A stretch of DNA of 44,760 nucleotides, from the IMG/VR virus record IMGVR_UViG_3300047469_000263, positions 1 through 44,760 of that record. The stretch is one strand, 5' to 3'. Every line of letters starts with the position of its first letter. Position 1 is the first letter of the stretch. Origin of the DNA: a virus. This document shows positions 32,459-39,325 of the stretch, piece by piece. The position numbers were made by a program, and so were the translations under genes. The notes under the pieces were generated by a model. It was given only the letters and a program-made list of their open reading frames with translations, made no database searches and was not told the origin of the DNA.

Positions 32459-33773
32459 TGGTCTTTTCTCCTTGGTTTAAAACCTCGCCCTTAACAAATT
32501 GCGGAATTGACTCGCAGGCCACTCTATTCAAAGCATCTACGAGGTTTTGCGAATCTTCATATCTAGCGCCTGTCTGCTCATGGATCGCCTTGAAGCCACG
32601 CTCATCTAACCAGTTGTGCCACTTCACCAGAGCCAGCCGACGCTGCTCCTTGGCCTGGGTGTTGATGTACGTCGAAGCGATCTTGCCCAGCGAATGGTTC
32701 AACAGCATCTCGCCGATGTGGCCATCGACGCCGAGGTCAGTCCAGGCGGTACGCGCTACCTTGCGCAGGTCGTGGCTGGTCCAGGCGCCCTGCCCCAATC
32801 GACTGAACACGGCACTGGCCTGGTTATCGCTGAGCGGCTTACCTCGGCGAGAAGGGAACAGGAATGGTCCCTCGTACCCTTGGGCGGCCTGCCGATCCCG
32901 GTACCGGTGCAGTAACGCGCAGACCTGGTCGGTCAGTGGCACCCTCAGCTCGGTCTTGCTCTTGGTGTGTTCGGCCGGCAGGTACCACTCACGCTCAGCC
33001 ATCGCGATGGCGGCCCAACGGGACTGACGGGTTTCGCCAATGCGGGTGCCGTGGCACAGCATCATCAGGGCCAGCATGGCGTCACCGGGTGCAGTCTCGA
33101 ATCGCTCCGCCAGCTGTTCCACCAACTCGGGCACCTGCACATCGCGCAGGCGGGCTGGCTTGGGCAGGATGCGCGCCGTCGTGAAGTTGATGAACTTGAG
33201 CTCCGCCATCGGGTTAGCTGGGATCAGATCCAGCTTACGGGCCTGACGAAAGGCCACCGCGAGCAGACGGTACAGCTGCTGGACGTACGATAGCGACAAC
33301 TCGGCCTGAGCCGGCCACATCAACAGCTTGTCCAGGGTCTGGGCATTGACGTCGCGAATCAGCAGATCTCCCAGCCGCGGTTTGAGCTGGCAACTGATGG
33401 CTGATTTACCCGCAGAACGGCGCTTAGCGGACAGCGCGCGCGAGCGAGCCATGCGATCGCCATACCAGTCCAGCAGCTCGCCGACGGTCACCCAACCCGA
33501 AACGCTGGCAGCACCATCGGCCGCCACTCGCAAACGCACTGCCGGCAACGCTGCGACCACCTGTTTGGTACTCAGGTCCGGAAATCCGCCGATGCGGTGC
33601 CACTGGCGCTTGTTCAGCAGGTACCAAGAACCGCGGGTGCGATTTTTCGAATAACGGAAATGCAACGCAGGGTGACTGGCATCACGCAGATCGCGCACAT
33701 GCTCTAGCCGGGCATTGCGCTGAATCTCGGCGTCTGACAGTTTCACGGTCAGGGTCTTGATCAGGGTGCTCAA
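32445..33773 (-). CDS. Second tyrosine recombinase, in the replication region
   Basis: A 442-residue tyrosine recombinase with the whole catalytic set: Arg244 (CHGTRIGET), Lys271 (HTKSK), His334 and Arg337 (SHDLRK), His360 (LNHSLG) and Tyr369. The N-terminal 90 residues resemble the arm-binding / DUF4102-like domain of P4-type integrases. It lies within the early operon between DnaB and Q, 9 kb from attR and 32 kb from attL, so it is unlikely to be the integrase of this prophage. It overlaps the small gene before it by 4 bp. A role in dimer resolution or in a DNA inversion is possible but unproven. Confidence 0.85.
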   Translation of the reverse strand: MSTLIKTLTVKLSDAEIQRNARLEHVRDLRDASHPALHFRYSKNRTRGSWYLLNKRQWHRIGGFPDLSTKQVVAALPAVRLRVAADGAASVSGWVTVGELLDWYGDRMARSRALSAKRRSAGKSAISCQLKPRLGDLLIRDVNAQTLDKLLMWPAQAELSLSYVQQLYRLLAVAFRQARKLDLIPANPMAELKFINFTTARILPKPARLRDVQVPELVEQLAERFETAPGDAMLALMMLCHGTRIGETRQSRWAAIAMAEREWYLPAEHTKSKTELRVPLTDQVCALLHRYRDRQAAQGYEGPFLFPSRRGKPLSDNQASAVFSRLGQGAWTSHDLRKVARTAWTDLGVDGHIGEMLLNHSLGKIASTYINTQAKEQRRLALVKWHNWLDERGFKAIHEQTGARYEDSQNLVDALNRVACESIPQFVKGEVLNQGEKTNAWL

Positions 33774-33979
33774 TCGGTCGCCTCCGGTTGGGCGAGACGG
33801 TCCACCACCTCAAACGTTGAAGGCCACATCCACGCACCATAACGCGTGGCCATGGCCGCGTCGGCGAACAGGGCCAAGGCATGGTCCGGGGTGCTACCCA
33901 ACTCCATCTTGAAAGAGCAGCAGAACACCGCGAAGCGGTAGGTGGCTGGATCGGGAACAGCGAGTCGCTGAGAGTCCAT
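33770..33979 (-). CDS. Small unknown protein between DnaB and recombinase
   Basis: A 69-residue protein, translationally coupled both ways: ATG 33979 shares its first base with the DnaB stop, and its stop overlaps the recombinase start by 4 bp. The sequence has a YRFAVFCCSFKMELGS segment and then an Ala-rich helix. No family recognised. It could be an accessory factor for either neighbour. Confidence 0.6.
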   Translation of the reverse strand: MDSQRLAVPDPATYRFAVFCCSFKMELGSTPDHALALFADAAMATRYGAWMWPSTFEVVDRLAQPEATD

Positions 33980-35358
33980 CAGAAGGATTCCTTTTTTCGG
34001 TAACGGTTGGCCAGGCTGGTGACTTTCTCCGGCTGCTCGACGGCCTCTGGCTTCCACCCGGCAGCAAGGTTTTCAAAACGGTTGTACTGCCCGAGAAAGG
34101 CCGTGCGGACAGTGCCCATCTCGATGTCGCGACCCTTGCCAATGATGATTTCGGCAATGCCCTTGGCTTCGGTGTTTTCGTGATAGACCTCGTCGCGGTA
34201 CACAAACAGGATCACGTCGGCGTCTTGCTCGATGGCACCGGATTCCCTCAAATCCGAGGGGATTGGTCGCTTGTTTGGTCGTTCCTCGCATTTGCGGGAA
34301 AGCTGGCTCAACAGCACGACGGGAATGCCCAGCTCCTTGGCGAGCAACTTGCAGCCGCGACTAATGCTGCTGACCTCTTCGGTGCGATTGCCGCCCTCAC
34401 CTTCCAGCAATTGCAGGTAGTCGATCATCAGCAGGTCCAGGCCGTAACGCATCTTGTGACGGCGGGCCAGCGAGCGGATGCGGCCAATCGACGAGCCGGC
34501 GCGGTCGGCGATGTACAGCGGCGCGCGACGCAGCACGCCGGCGGCGGCAGAGAGCTCAGCGCCATGGCTCTGGCACGCCGTCCCGTTCTTCACCAAGGTG
34601 AGTGGAATACGACCCTCGGACGCCACCGCTCGATCCAGCAGCTGACCCTTGTTCATCTCCAGGCTGATGACGAGTGCTGATTTGCTCTGGCGCACCGCCG
34701 CCTCGACAACAAAGCCCATAGCCAGCGTGGTTTTGCCCATGGCAGGACGGCCGGCCACGATGTACAGGTGATCTGGCTGAAGGCCACCCAGCTTTTCATC
34801 CAAATCCCGCAGGCCGGTCGATAAGCCGATCAGCGTTTCACCGCGGGCGTGACGATCATGACGCTCCTGCCACACCTCCAGTTGGTCGACCAGTACGTCA
34901 CCCACTTTGACGATGTCGTCATCACCCGATCCGCAATCAATGGCCATGGCCGCAGCCTGGACGGCGGCGATTTTCGCCTGCACATCCTGATCGCTGTGCG
35001 CGATATCCATAGCCTGGCTGCCAAGGTCAAACAATGACCGCTCGATGGCCCTCTCTCGCACGATTCCCGCATACGTCTTGGCGCTGGCAACGCTGGGCGT
35101 GCCATTCACGATTTCGGCGCAGTAGGCAAACGCCGGGGAGCCACCCGGCAAGACGCCAACGTGGTCACCCACGGTGAGGAAGTCGACGGATTTGCCGGCC
35201 GCGCGAACCGCTAGGATTCCCCGGTACACCTCGGCGTTTTCCGGAAAGTAAAACGATTCGGGGGACAGGTCGTCGCTCAGGGAGTCGATCAGTTCAGGGC
35301 GCTGCATCATCGCGCCCAGCAGGCCGTGTTCAGCCTCGGTGTTGTAGGGATTACGCAT
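33979..35358 (-). CDS. Replicative DNA helicase, DnaB family
   Basis: A 459-residue DnaB-type hexameric helicase. The N-terminal domain (NTEAEHGLLGAMMQRPEL) is followed by a RecA-like ATPase with Walker A AGRPAMGKTTLA (about 202-213), SLEMNKGQL and LLMIDYLQLLEG (Walker B). It replaces the lambda P plus host DnaB strategy with its own helicase. ATG 35358 overlaps the end of the O-like gene by 8 bp. Confidence 0.93.
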   Translation of the reverse strand: MRNPYNTEAEHGLLGAMMQRPELIDSLSDDLSPESFYFPENAEVYRGILAVRAAGKSVDFLTVGDHVGVLPGGSPAFAYCAEIVNGTPSVASAKTYAGIVRERAIERSLFDLGSQAMDIAHSDQDVQAKIAAVQAAAMAIDCGSGDDDIVKVGDVLVDQLEVWQERHDRHARGETLIGLSTGLRDLDEKLGGLQPDHLYIVAGRPAMGKTTLAMGFVVEAAVRQSKSALVISLEMNKGQLLDRAVASEGRIPLTLVKNGTACQSHGAELSAAAGVLRRAPLYIADRAGSSIGRIRSLARRHKMRYGLDLLMIDYLQLLEGEGGNRTEEVSSISRGCKLLAKELGIPVVLLSQLSRKCEERPNKRPIPSDLRESGAIEQDADVILFVYRDEVYHENTEAKGIAEIIIGKGRDIEMGTVRTAFLGQYNRFENLAAGWKPEAVEQPEKVTSLANRYRKKESF

Positions 35359-36058
35359 TGTAATTGCCCTCCACAACCTTGACGAAGTTGCTCGGGGCGA
35401 TCAGCCAATCGAAGTTGCAACGGAATGGACTTCCACCAGAGGCGGCCACCTCTCCCATCAGGAACTTGCTCGAGCGCACCTGTGCGAAATACTCAGCCCA
35501 GAAGCCGAGGTCTTGGTGCACGTCGCTCTCGTTCCAGCGAGCATTGATCTTGGCGATCCGATCCTTGGTCAACATCACAACTCGAGGAAACTCCGGGATG
35601 GTCGCGTTGAACAAATCGACGATTGCCTGGGTTGGGCACTTCGGCTTCGAAATCTTCGATGGCGGTTCATCGTCAACAAGAGGTGACGTTTCACTTGATG
35701 GTTCTATTACGGTTCTGGGTGCGGCTGCTGCGGGGGTTTCTGTCGTGAGCTGCGGGGGTGATGGTGCAGCTGCTGCGGGGTGCGACTCATGCAGGGGTGC
35801 ATATGCTGCTGGGGTCAGGGTGTACATCGTCGAGCGGCCCATCCGTTCGCGGACAGTCAGCAATCCAACCTGACCCAGCCACTTGATGGCCGTTTGCACG
35901 GTCCTTTCAGCCAGGCAGGTGCGCTCTGAAATACGGGCAACCGATGGCCAGCAAACACCCTCATCGTTTGCGTTATCCGCCAACGAGATCAGCACAGCCT
36001 TTTGTGGCCCGCTCATCCCCTGAAGCGGCCAGCACAAGCTCATGATTATGGTGCTCAC
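35351..36058 (-). CDS. Replication initiator O-like winged-helix protein
   Basis: A 235-residue protein with an N-terminal winged helix-turn-helix (GPQKAVLISLADNANDEG, CWPSVARISERTCLAERTVQTAIKWL), a Pro/Ala-rich middle (about 90-130), and a C-terminal domain (FNATIPEFPRV and on) of the type that binds DnaB or loads it. It starts at GTG 36058, which overlaps the TGA of the 38-residue leader gene (GTGA), so the two are coupled. The middle region of the DNA carries iteron-like repeats, as the lambda O gene does. Confidence 0.78.
   Translation of the reverse strand: MSTIIMSLCWPLQGMSGPQKAVLISLADNANDEGVCWPSVARISERTCLAERTVQTAIKWLGQVGLLTVRERMGRSTMYTLTPAAYAPLHESHPAAAAPSPPQLTTETPAAAAPRTVIEPSSETSPLVDDEPPSKISKPKCPTQAIVDLFNATIPEFPRVVMLTKDRIAKINARWNESDVHQDLGFWAEYFAQVRSSKFLMGEVAASGGSPFRCNFDWLIAPSNFVKVVEGNYNA
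35728..35815 (-). repeat. Iteron-like repeats in the O-like gene (candidate origin)
   Basis: Five imperfect copies of CTGCGGGGGT (plus strand) start at 35728, 35750, 35773, 35789 and 35806. On the coding strand they sit in more than one reading frame (for example ACC CCC GCA and A CCC CCG CAG), so they do not look like a protein repeat. Lambda places its ori iterons at the same relative place inside gene O. Confidence 0.5.
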
Positions 36059-36171
36059 AGCTGATCTCCAGTCTCAGATTCAACCGTGACAATGAGCCGT
36101 AACACATCATTCGAATGCTCAGAAGGTTCCATTCCGCACCGGGTATTGCTTGAAGTAATGATCGTGTTCAT
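36055..36171 (-). CDS. Short upstream gene coupled to the O-like initiator
   Basis: A 38-residue frame starting at ATG 36171 with GAGGGG about 7 bases upstream, one of the best ribosome sites in the early region. Its TGA stop overlaps the GTG start of the initiator gene. It could be a small early protein or a leader that couples translation. No family recognised. Confidence 0.55.
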   Translation of the reverse strand: MNTIITSSNTRCGMEPSEHSNDVLRLIVTVESETGDQL

Positions 36172-36203
36172 AATGGCCCCTCAGTGTTTTGCGTTTTGAA
36201 AGA

Positions 36204-36227
36204 GCCGGGTTGCAGCCCGGCTTTTTT
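36204..36227 (+). terminator. Intrinsic terminator, plus direction
   Basis: GCCGGG-6 nt-CCCGGC (36204-36221) followed by TTTTTT. As it lies on the plus strand it would stop antisense transcription coming from the replication region. On the minus strand the same stem is followed by a weak CTCTTTC and could act as a tR1-like attenuator before the O gene. Confidence 0.65.
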
Positions 36228-36311
36228 GTGCCTGCGATTCAGGCGTTGTAGGTGTCCAGCGCATCCGTGGTAGCTTTTTGCTTCCCAACGAAAAGGCCTA
36301 GGAGGCAGGAC

Positions 36312-36563
36312 ATGAAAATCAATGGTGTTGTTTCAGGGGGGAATCGGGAGATTGGTCGCTGGGCGATTCGCACAGATCATGGCTTCGCCGTGGTGGACCT
36401 GATCGACGGGGAACTTCAATTTCATGACGCGGTAACTGGCGATCTTGAGAGTCCCGGTCCGGTCGTGTTGATAAACCGCACAACCGCAGAACCTGTCGAA
36501 GTTTGCGTCGAAGCAATTCACGCAACCCTAGAAGGCGCAAGAGCTCTACTTCGGAATAGATAA
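36312..36563 (+). CDS. Small unknown protein, antisense to early operon
   Basis: An 83-residue protein starting at ATG 36312 with AGGAGG 7 bases upstream. The composition (KINGVVSGGNREIGRWAI, beta-rich, Val- and Asp-rich) looks protein-like. It runs opposite to the early replication operon and downstream of a plus-strand terminator. It overlaps a minus-strand frame (36319-36630) almost completely, and I think this one is the likelier gene. No family recognised. Confidence 0.55.
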   Translation: MKINGVVSGGNREIGRWAIRTDHGFAVVDLIDGELQFHDAVTGDLESPGPVVLINRTTAEPVEVCVEAIHATLEGARALLRNR

Positions 36564-36630
36564 CCCCATCTTCAAAATGACCGCCAAGCCAGAGCCGCTT
36601 GGTGGCTGCCCATCGCTTCATCATTCCCAT
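36319..36630 (-). CDS. Tentative minus-strand gene opposite 36312-36563
   Basis: A 103-residue frame in the direction of the early operon, with AAGGAG about 7 bases before ATG 36630. The first 50 residues (MKRWAATKRLWLGGHFEDG and a Leu/Arg-rich helix) look plausible as a DNA-binding helix, but the C-terminal half is Arg/Pro/Ser-rich and looks like a shadow of the plus-strand gene. It may be real only in part, or be a remnant with a frameshift. Confidence 0.3.
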   Translation of the reverse strand: MGMMKRWAATKRLWLGGHFEDGVIYSEVELLRLLGLRELLRRKLRQVLRLCGLSTRPDRDSQDRQLPRHEIEVPRRSGPPRRSHDLCESPSDQSPDSPLKQHH

Positions 36631-36740
36631 GCGAATCTCCTTATTGGTCAACTCAACGCGAGCGGCATAACTGCCGGCTAAGCCTTCATTGCTCACCAGC
36701 CCCCGCCGATGCTGCTTCGTTTCGGTCGCGTACCTGCGTC

Positions 36741-37163
36741 TCAGGCAACCTTTACCGATTGCTCCATCACATCCAGGCTGTGCCGGACGTGTCCTAGCTC
36801 TCTGCGGATTGCCGCTTTCTCAAGCGGCGAAACGTGGTTGTCATCCAGCGCTTCGTGCACCGCGATGGTCAGATCGGCGACCTCTTTGCCCAGGTTGATC
36901 AACGAAGAAGTGAGTGCCTTTGGCTCTGGCGCGACCTTTGCCGTCAGTTCAAAACCGAACTCAGAGGCCAATGCCATCAAAGGGCGCATATCACCGGTGT
37001 GCAGCAAAATCCCAAACAGGTGCTCAATCGTCAGGTGATGTGCATCGTTGTCGGGATTAGCACGTTGCAGCAGGCTCACGTGGGGAACCCCCATCTGGCC
37101 GGCAAGTACTTTCGCTTCGTTGTCCAGGACCGAGCTTTGGCAAGCCCGCAGAAATTCGTCCAT
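36741..37163 (-). CDS. CII-like phage regulatory protein (Phage_CP76 type)
   Basis: A 140-residue regulator resembling the phage regulatory CII family: an N-terminal DNA-binding region (DEFLRACQSSVLDNEAKVLAGQMGV, read in two pieces; HVSLLQRANPDND) and a helical C-terminal part (THLFGILLHTGDMRPL-like). It follows cro in the early operon as cII does in lambda. It should influence the lysis-lysogeny choice, probably by activating repressor or integrase expression; the targets are not visible. Confidence 0.8.
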   Translation of the reverse strand: MDEFLRACQSSVLDNEAKVLAGQMGVPHVSLLQRANPDNDAHHLTIEHLFGILLHTGDMRPLMALASEFGFELTAKVAPEPKALTSSLINLGKEVADLTIAVHEALDDNHVSPLEKAAIRRELGHVRHSLDVMEQSVKVA

Positions 37164-37229
37164 CCGTAAAACCTCTGTTTTGTTTCAGTGGCTGCATGCC
37201 ACTACGGGTTGCAAAATGTTTTTCACCGG

Positions 37230-37442
37230 TTAAGCAGCGCTGACCGGTGGTTTAGATTCAGCGCAGAGCTCACGGGCAGTGATCAATCCATTGGTCTGCT
37301 CTTCTGCTTTGAATGCGGTTTTTGCGCTCATGGAACAGGCGCCGGTGACCCAGTAGGAAACAGCGGCTTGAGTTACCCCCAGCGCTAGCGCTGTTTTGGT
37401 TTGCCCGCCGAAGTGCTCGACGAGCCTTTCGATAGGGGTCAT
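37230..37442 (-). CDS. Cro-like repressor
   Basis: A 70-residue helix-turn-helix protein with the Cro/CI pattern: HFGGQTKTALALGVTQAAVSYW forms helices 2 and 3 with turn LGV. It is divergent from the S24 repressor gene, with three operator copies in between. AGGAGG precedes ATG 37442. It should bind the same ATAAGCNNGCTTAT sites and switch off repressor synthesis. Confidence 0.85.
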   Translation of the reverse strand: MTPIERLVEHFGGQTKTALALGVTQAAVSYWVTGACSMSAKTAFKAEEQTNGLITARELCAESKPPVSAA

Positions 37443-37456
37443 AGAGAGCCCTCCTG

Positions 37457-37517
37457 ATAAGCAGGCTTATATCGTATTAAGAAGGAGGCTTATTTGCAAG
37501 AGAATAAGGGAACTTAT
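37457..37517. promoter_or_regulatory. OR-like region: three operators between cro and cI
   Basis: ATAAGCAGGCTTAT (37457-37470) is a perfect palindrome. AGAAGGAGGCTTAT (37480-37493) and ATAAGGGAACTTAT (37504-37517) match 12 of 14 positions of the consensus ATAAGCNNGCTTAT. Centres are 23 and 24 bp apart, as in lambda OR. A cro promoter fits on the minus strand: TTGCAA (37499-37494), 17 bp, TACGAT (37476-37471). Toward cI, TATAAA (37515-37520) sits 9 bp before ATG 37530, overlapping the third operator. Confidence 0.75.
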
Positions 37518-37529
37518 AAATTTACGGGC

Positions 37530-38186
37530 ATGACGACATTAGCCGAACGCATGAAACTCGCACGCAAACATGCGAACCTGACCCAGAAAGCACTGGCCGA
37601 AAAGGCTGGTGTTGAGCAGCCCGTAATCTCTCAGCTGGAGACTGGCAAGAATCAGCAGAGCGCCCATCTCTCGAAATTTGCGCATCTCTGCGGCGTCAGC
37701 GCGATTTGGCTGTCTGACGGGATTGGATCTATGACCGATAAAACATCGGGTGACTCCAATGTGCGGATGGCACAGCAGCCCGCAACGCTTTACCGATATC
37801 CCGTTATCAGTTGGGTCTCTGCTGGATCGTGGGAGGAGGCGGTTCAGCCCTACCCCGACGGATTTTCAGACCGCTACGAGCTTTCTGATTATGACTCCAA
37901 AGGCCCGGCGTTTTGGCTTGAGGTAAAAGGTGACTCGATGACGGCACCAACCGGCACCAGCGTTCCCGAAGGAATGCTCATTCTGGTCGACACCGAAGCC
38001 GACGTTAAGCCTGGAAAGCTGGTAATCGCCAAGCTACCTGCCAGCAATGAAGCCACCTTCAAGAAGCTTGTAGACGATGGCGGAGTGAGATATTTGAAGC
38101 CGCTAAATCCGGCTTACAAGATGGTTGAGCTAGATGAGAACTGCAAAATCATAGGTGTTGCGGTGCGTATGACTGGAAAGCTGTAA
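37530..38186 (+). CDS. Phage repressor, S24/LexA-like (CI)
   Basis: A 218-residue repressor. An N-terminal helix-turn-helix (KALAEKAGVEQPVISQLE) is followed by an S24 peptidase domain: cleavage site Ala98-Gly99 in WVSAGSW, nucleophile Ser136 in KGDSM and general base Lys178/179 in TFKKLV. It should repress early promoters and cleave itself when RecA is active. The frame is open to a TTG at 37494 with AAGGAGG in front, but that would put an operator inside the gene. The ATG at 37530, only 9 bp past a -10 box, allows a leaderless mRNA as for lambda cI, so I prefer it. Confidence 0.9.
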   Translation: MTTLAERMKLARKHANLTQKALAEKAGVEQPVISQLETGKNQQSAHLSKFAHLCGVSAIWLSDGIGSMTDKTSGDSNVRMAQQPATLYRYPVISWVSAGSWEEAVQPYPDGFSDRYELSDYDSKGPAFWLEVKGDSMTAPTGTSVPEGMLILVDTEADVKPGKLVIAKLPASNEATFKKLVDDGGVRYLKPLNPAYKMVELDENCKIIGVAVRMTGKL

Positions 38187-38221
38187 AGGCCCGGTCTTAC
38201 TCAGCCAAGCAACAACGCAAG

Positions 38222-38245
38222 CCCGCCCAGCGCGGGTTTTTTTTT
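38222..38245 (+). terminator. Intrinsic terminator after cI
   Basis: CCCGC-5 nt-GCGGG followed by nine T, 35 bp after the repressor stop. Confidence 0.85.
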
Positions 38246-38257
38246 GCCCAGTGCACA

Positions 38258-38279
38258 AAAGAGTACAAATGTACTCTTT
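38258..38279. promoter_or_regulatory. Near-perfect 10-bp inverted repeat, unknown operator
   Basis: AAAGAGTACA-AA-TGTACTCTTT is a 22-bp palindrome with 10-bp perfect arms and a 2-bp centre, just upstream of the -35 (TTGCCG, 38285) of the DUF1654 promoter. It is unlike the CI-type operators and has no U tract, so it is a likely binding site of another regulator. Confidence 0.55.
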
Positions 38280-38309
38280 CCATATTGCCGTTTTACTACA
38301 GATGAAATA

Positions 38310-38325
38310 CTGTTTATTCATACAG
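38310..38325. promoter_or_regulatory. LexA (SOS) box in the DUF1654 promoter
   Basis: CTGTTTATTCATACAG matches CTGT-N8-ACAG exactly, with flanking TA and T as in the LexA consensus. It overlaps a possible -10 (TACTGT, 38308-38313) 17 bp after TTGCCG (38285-38290), and ends 19 bp before the ATG of the next gene. Confidence 0.75.
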
Positions 38326-38344
38326 TTAACTCATGGAAGACTAC

Positions 38345-38596
38345 ATGAACCAGAGCGCAACCAGCATCACCTTCGTACCCAATTCTTACGAGCACGTCGG
38401 CCGCCGAATTCAGAAAATGGTTTCCGACCCGAGAGTGCAGAAGCATCAGGCGGTCAGCATTACCAGGCGAGAAGATGAGGCGCCAGAAGCCTGGGAGCGA
38501 GTGCTCCAAGAACTCGATGAGACTCACGGAATCACAATTGATCGCTTGGATAAGGATTGCGTACGTATCGGCTGGAAGGGTTACATCGATTTTTGA
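38345..38596 (+). CDS. DUF1654 family protein, SOS-controlled
   Basis: An 83-residue protein of the Pseudomonas-typical DUF1654 family (SYEHVGRRIQKMV, QKHQAVSITRREDEAPEAWE, DCVRIGWKGY). Family function unknown to me. GGAAG lies 5 bases before ATG 38345; an ATG four codons earlier lacks a ribosome site. It has its own LexA-box promoter and terminator, so it forms a single-gene SOS unit between the two operator regions. It might act as an antirepressor or modulate induction, which is speculation from context. Confidence 0.82.
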   Translation: MNQSATSITFVPNSYEHVGRRIQKMVSDPRVQKHQAVSITRREDEAPEAWERVLQELDETHGITIDRLDKDCVRIGWKGYIDF

Positions 38597-38602
38597 AGGA
38601 AG

Positions 38603-38623
38603 CCCGCGCAATGCGGGTTTTTT
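38603..38623 (+). terminator. Intrinsic terminator after DUF1654 gene
   Basis: CCCGC-5 nt-GCGGG plus six T, starting 6 bp after the stop; arms identical to those of the cI terminator. Confidence 0.82.
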
Positions 38624-38642
38624 ATCACCCCACAGAAATTTT

Positions 38643-38684
38643 ATAAGCGTGCTTATTGACGCGGCACAATAAGCAAGCTTATAT
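38643..38684 (+). promoter_or_regulatory. OL-like promoter with two CI-type operators
   Basis: Perfect copies ATAAGCGTGCTTAT (38643-38656) and ATAAGCAAGCTTAT (38669-38682), 26 bp apart, overlap a strong promoter: TTGACG (38656-38661), 17 bp, TTATAT (38679-38684). It fires to the right, toward the int operon. Repressor bound here should silence integration/excision genes in the lysogen. Confidence 0.8.
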
Positions 38685-38962
38685 TTGTCTCAAGCCAACG
38701 TTATGCCGGCTCAGCAGCGAAAGCTGCGCCACTCTTTAACAGTCAGCGCAACAAACAACAGCCCGCATTGCTTCTACCGGCGAACGGCGAGAAGACAGCC
38801 CCGGAAGCCTGCCAACGTGCGGAACAACCTGGGCGGCTACTCGATGGTGAAACGCCTTAACCATGTAAGTGACCCGGCATGCAACGCGCCCCGCCATCCC
38901 GGCGGAAATGGGAAATAAATTGCACCCAAATGGAATAGTTTTTTCATTTCACACAGGAGGGT

Positions 38963-39300
38963 ATGCACCAATGCAGCACTAACCACTTCACCTTGGTAGC
39001 GTTGAAAGCCTGAAGGCTGAACCGCACTTCCAGACAAGCTGCGGACAATAGCGGCGTCGATGGCACCGTGCATCGGCCAGCCCTGAGCTGGTAGCCCGCC
39101 CAAACGCATATGGACCACCGCCGATGAAACAAACCCAGGCCGTCGCCAGTAGCGGGTCTGGGAGGCTGTCACGTAGGGAGGTCTTCGTGACACCAACAAA
39201 AGGCCGGTTTCGACCGGGCTTTTTTCCGCCTGCCTTTATCCGTCAGCACTCTCCCCTGCGCCTAACGGCAACCAGCGGGCGGCCGACTACTGACGAATAA
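38963..39300 (+). pseudogene. Frame-disrupted leader gene downstream of the OL-like promoter
   Basis: AGGAGG precedes an ATG at 38963 (HQCSTNHFTLVALKA), but the frame is closed by TGA and TAG. Protein-like sequence continues in the same frame (SGVDGTVHRPALSW) and then shifts (ARPNAYGPPPMKQTQAVASS ... LRLTATSGRPTTDE) to TAA 39300. I recall similar phrases in Pseudomonas phage proteins, so I read this as a decayed gene. It might instead be an untranslated leader. The rest of 38685-38962 shows no gene I can support; the frame there lacks a ribosome site. Confidence 0.4.
39202..39226 (+). terminator. Intrinsic terminator in the early right leader
   Basis: CCGGT-TTCG-ACCGG then GCTTTTTT, lying between the OL-like promoter and the next gene (ATG 39326). 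Transcription of the int operon would need read-through here, as in antitermination-controlled early leaders. Confidence 0.7.
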
Positions 39301-39325
39301 TCGCAACCCACACCGAGGATCAACA

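Noticed and set aside
38685-38918. 77-codon frame starting right at the OL-like promoter
   Set aside because: Its TTG start would lie at or before the transcription start and has no ribosome site; composition is Arg/Pro/Asn-rich and not protein-like.
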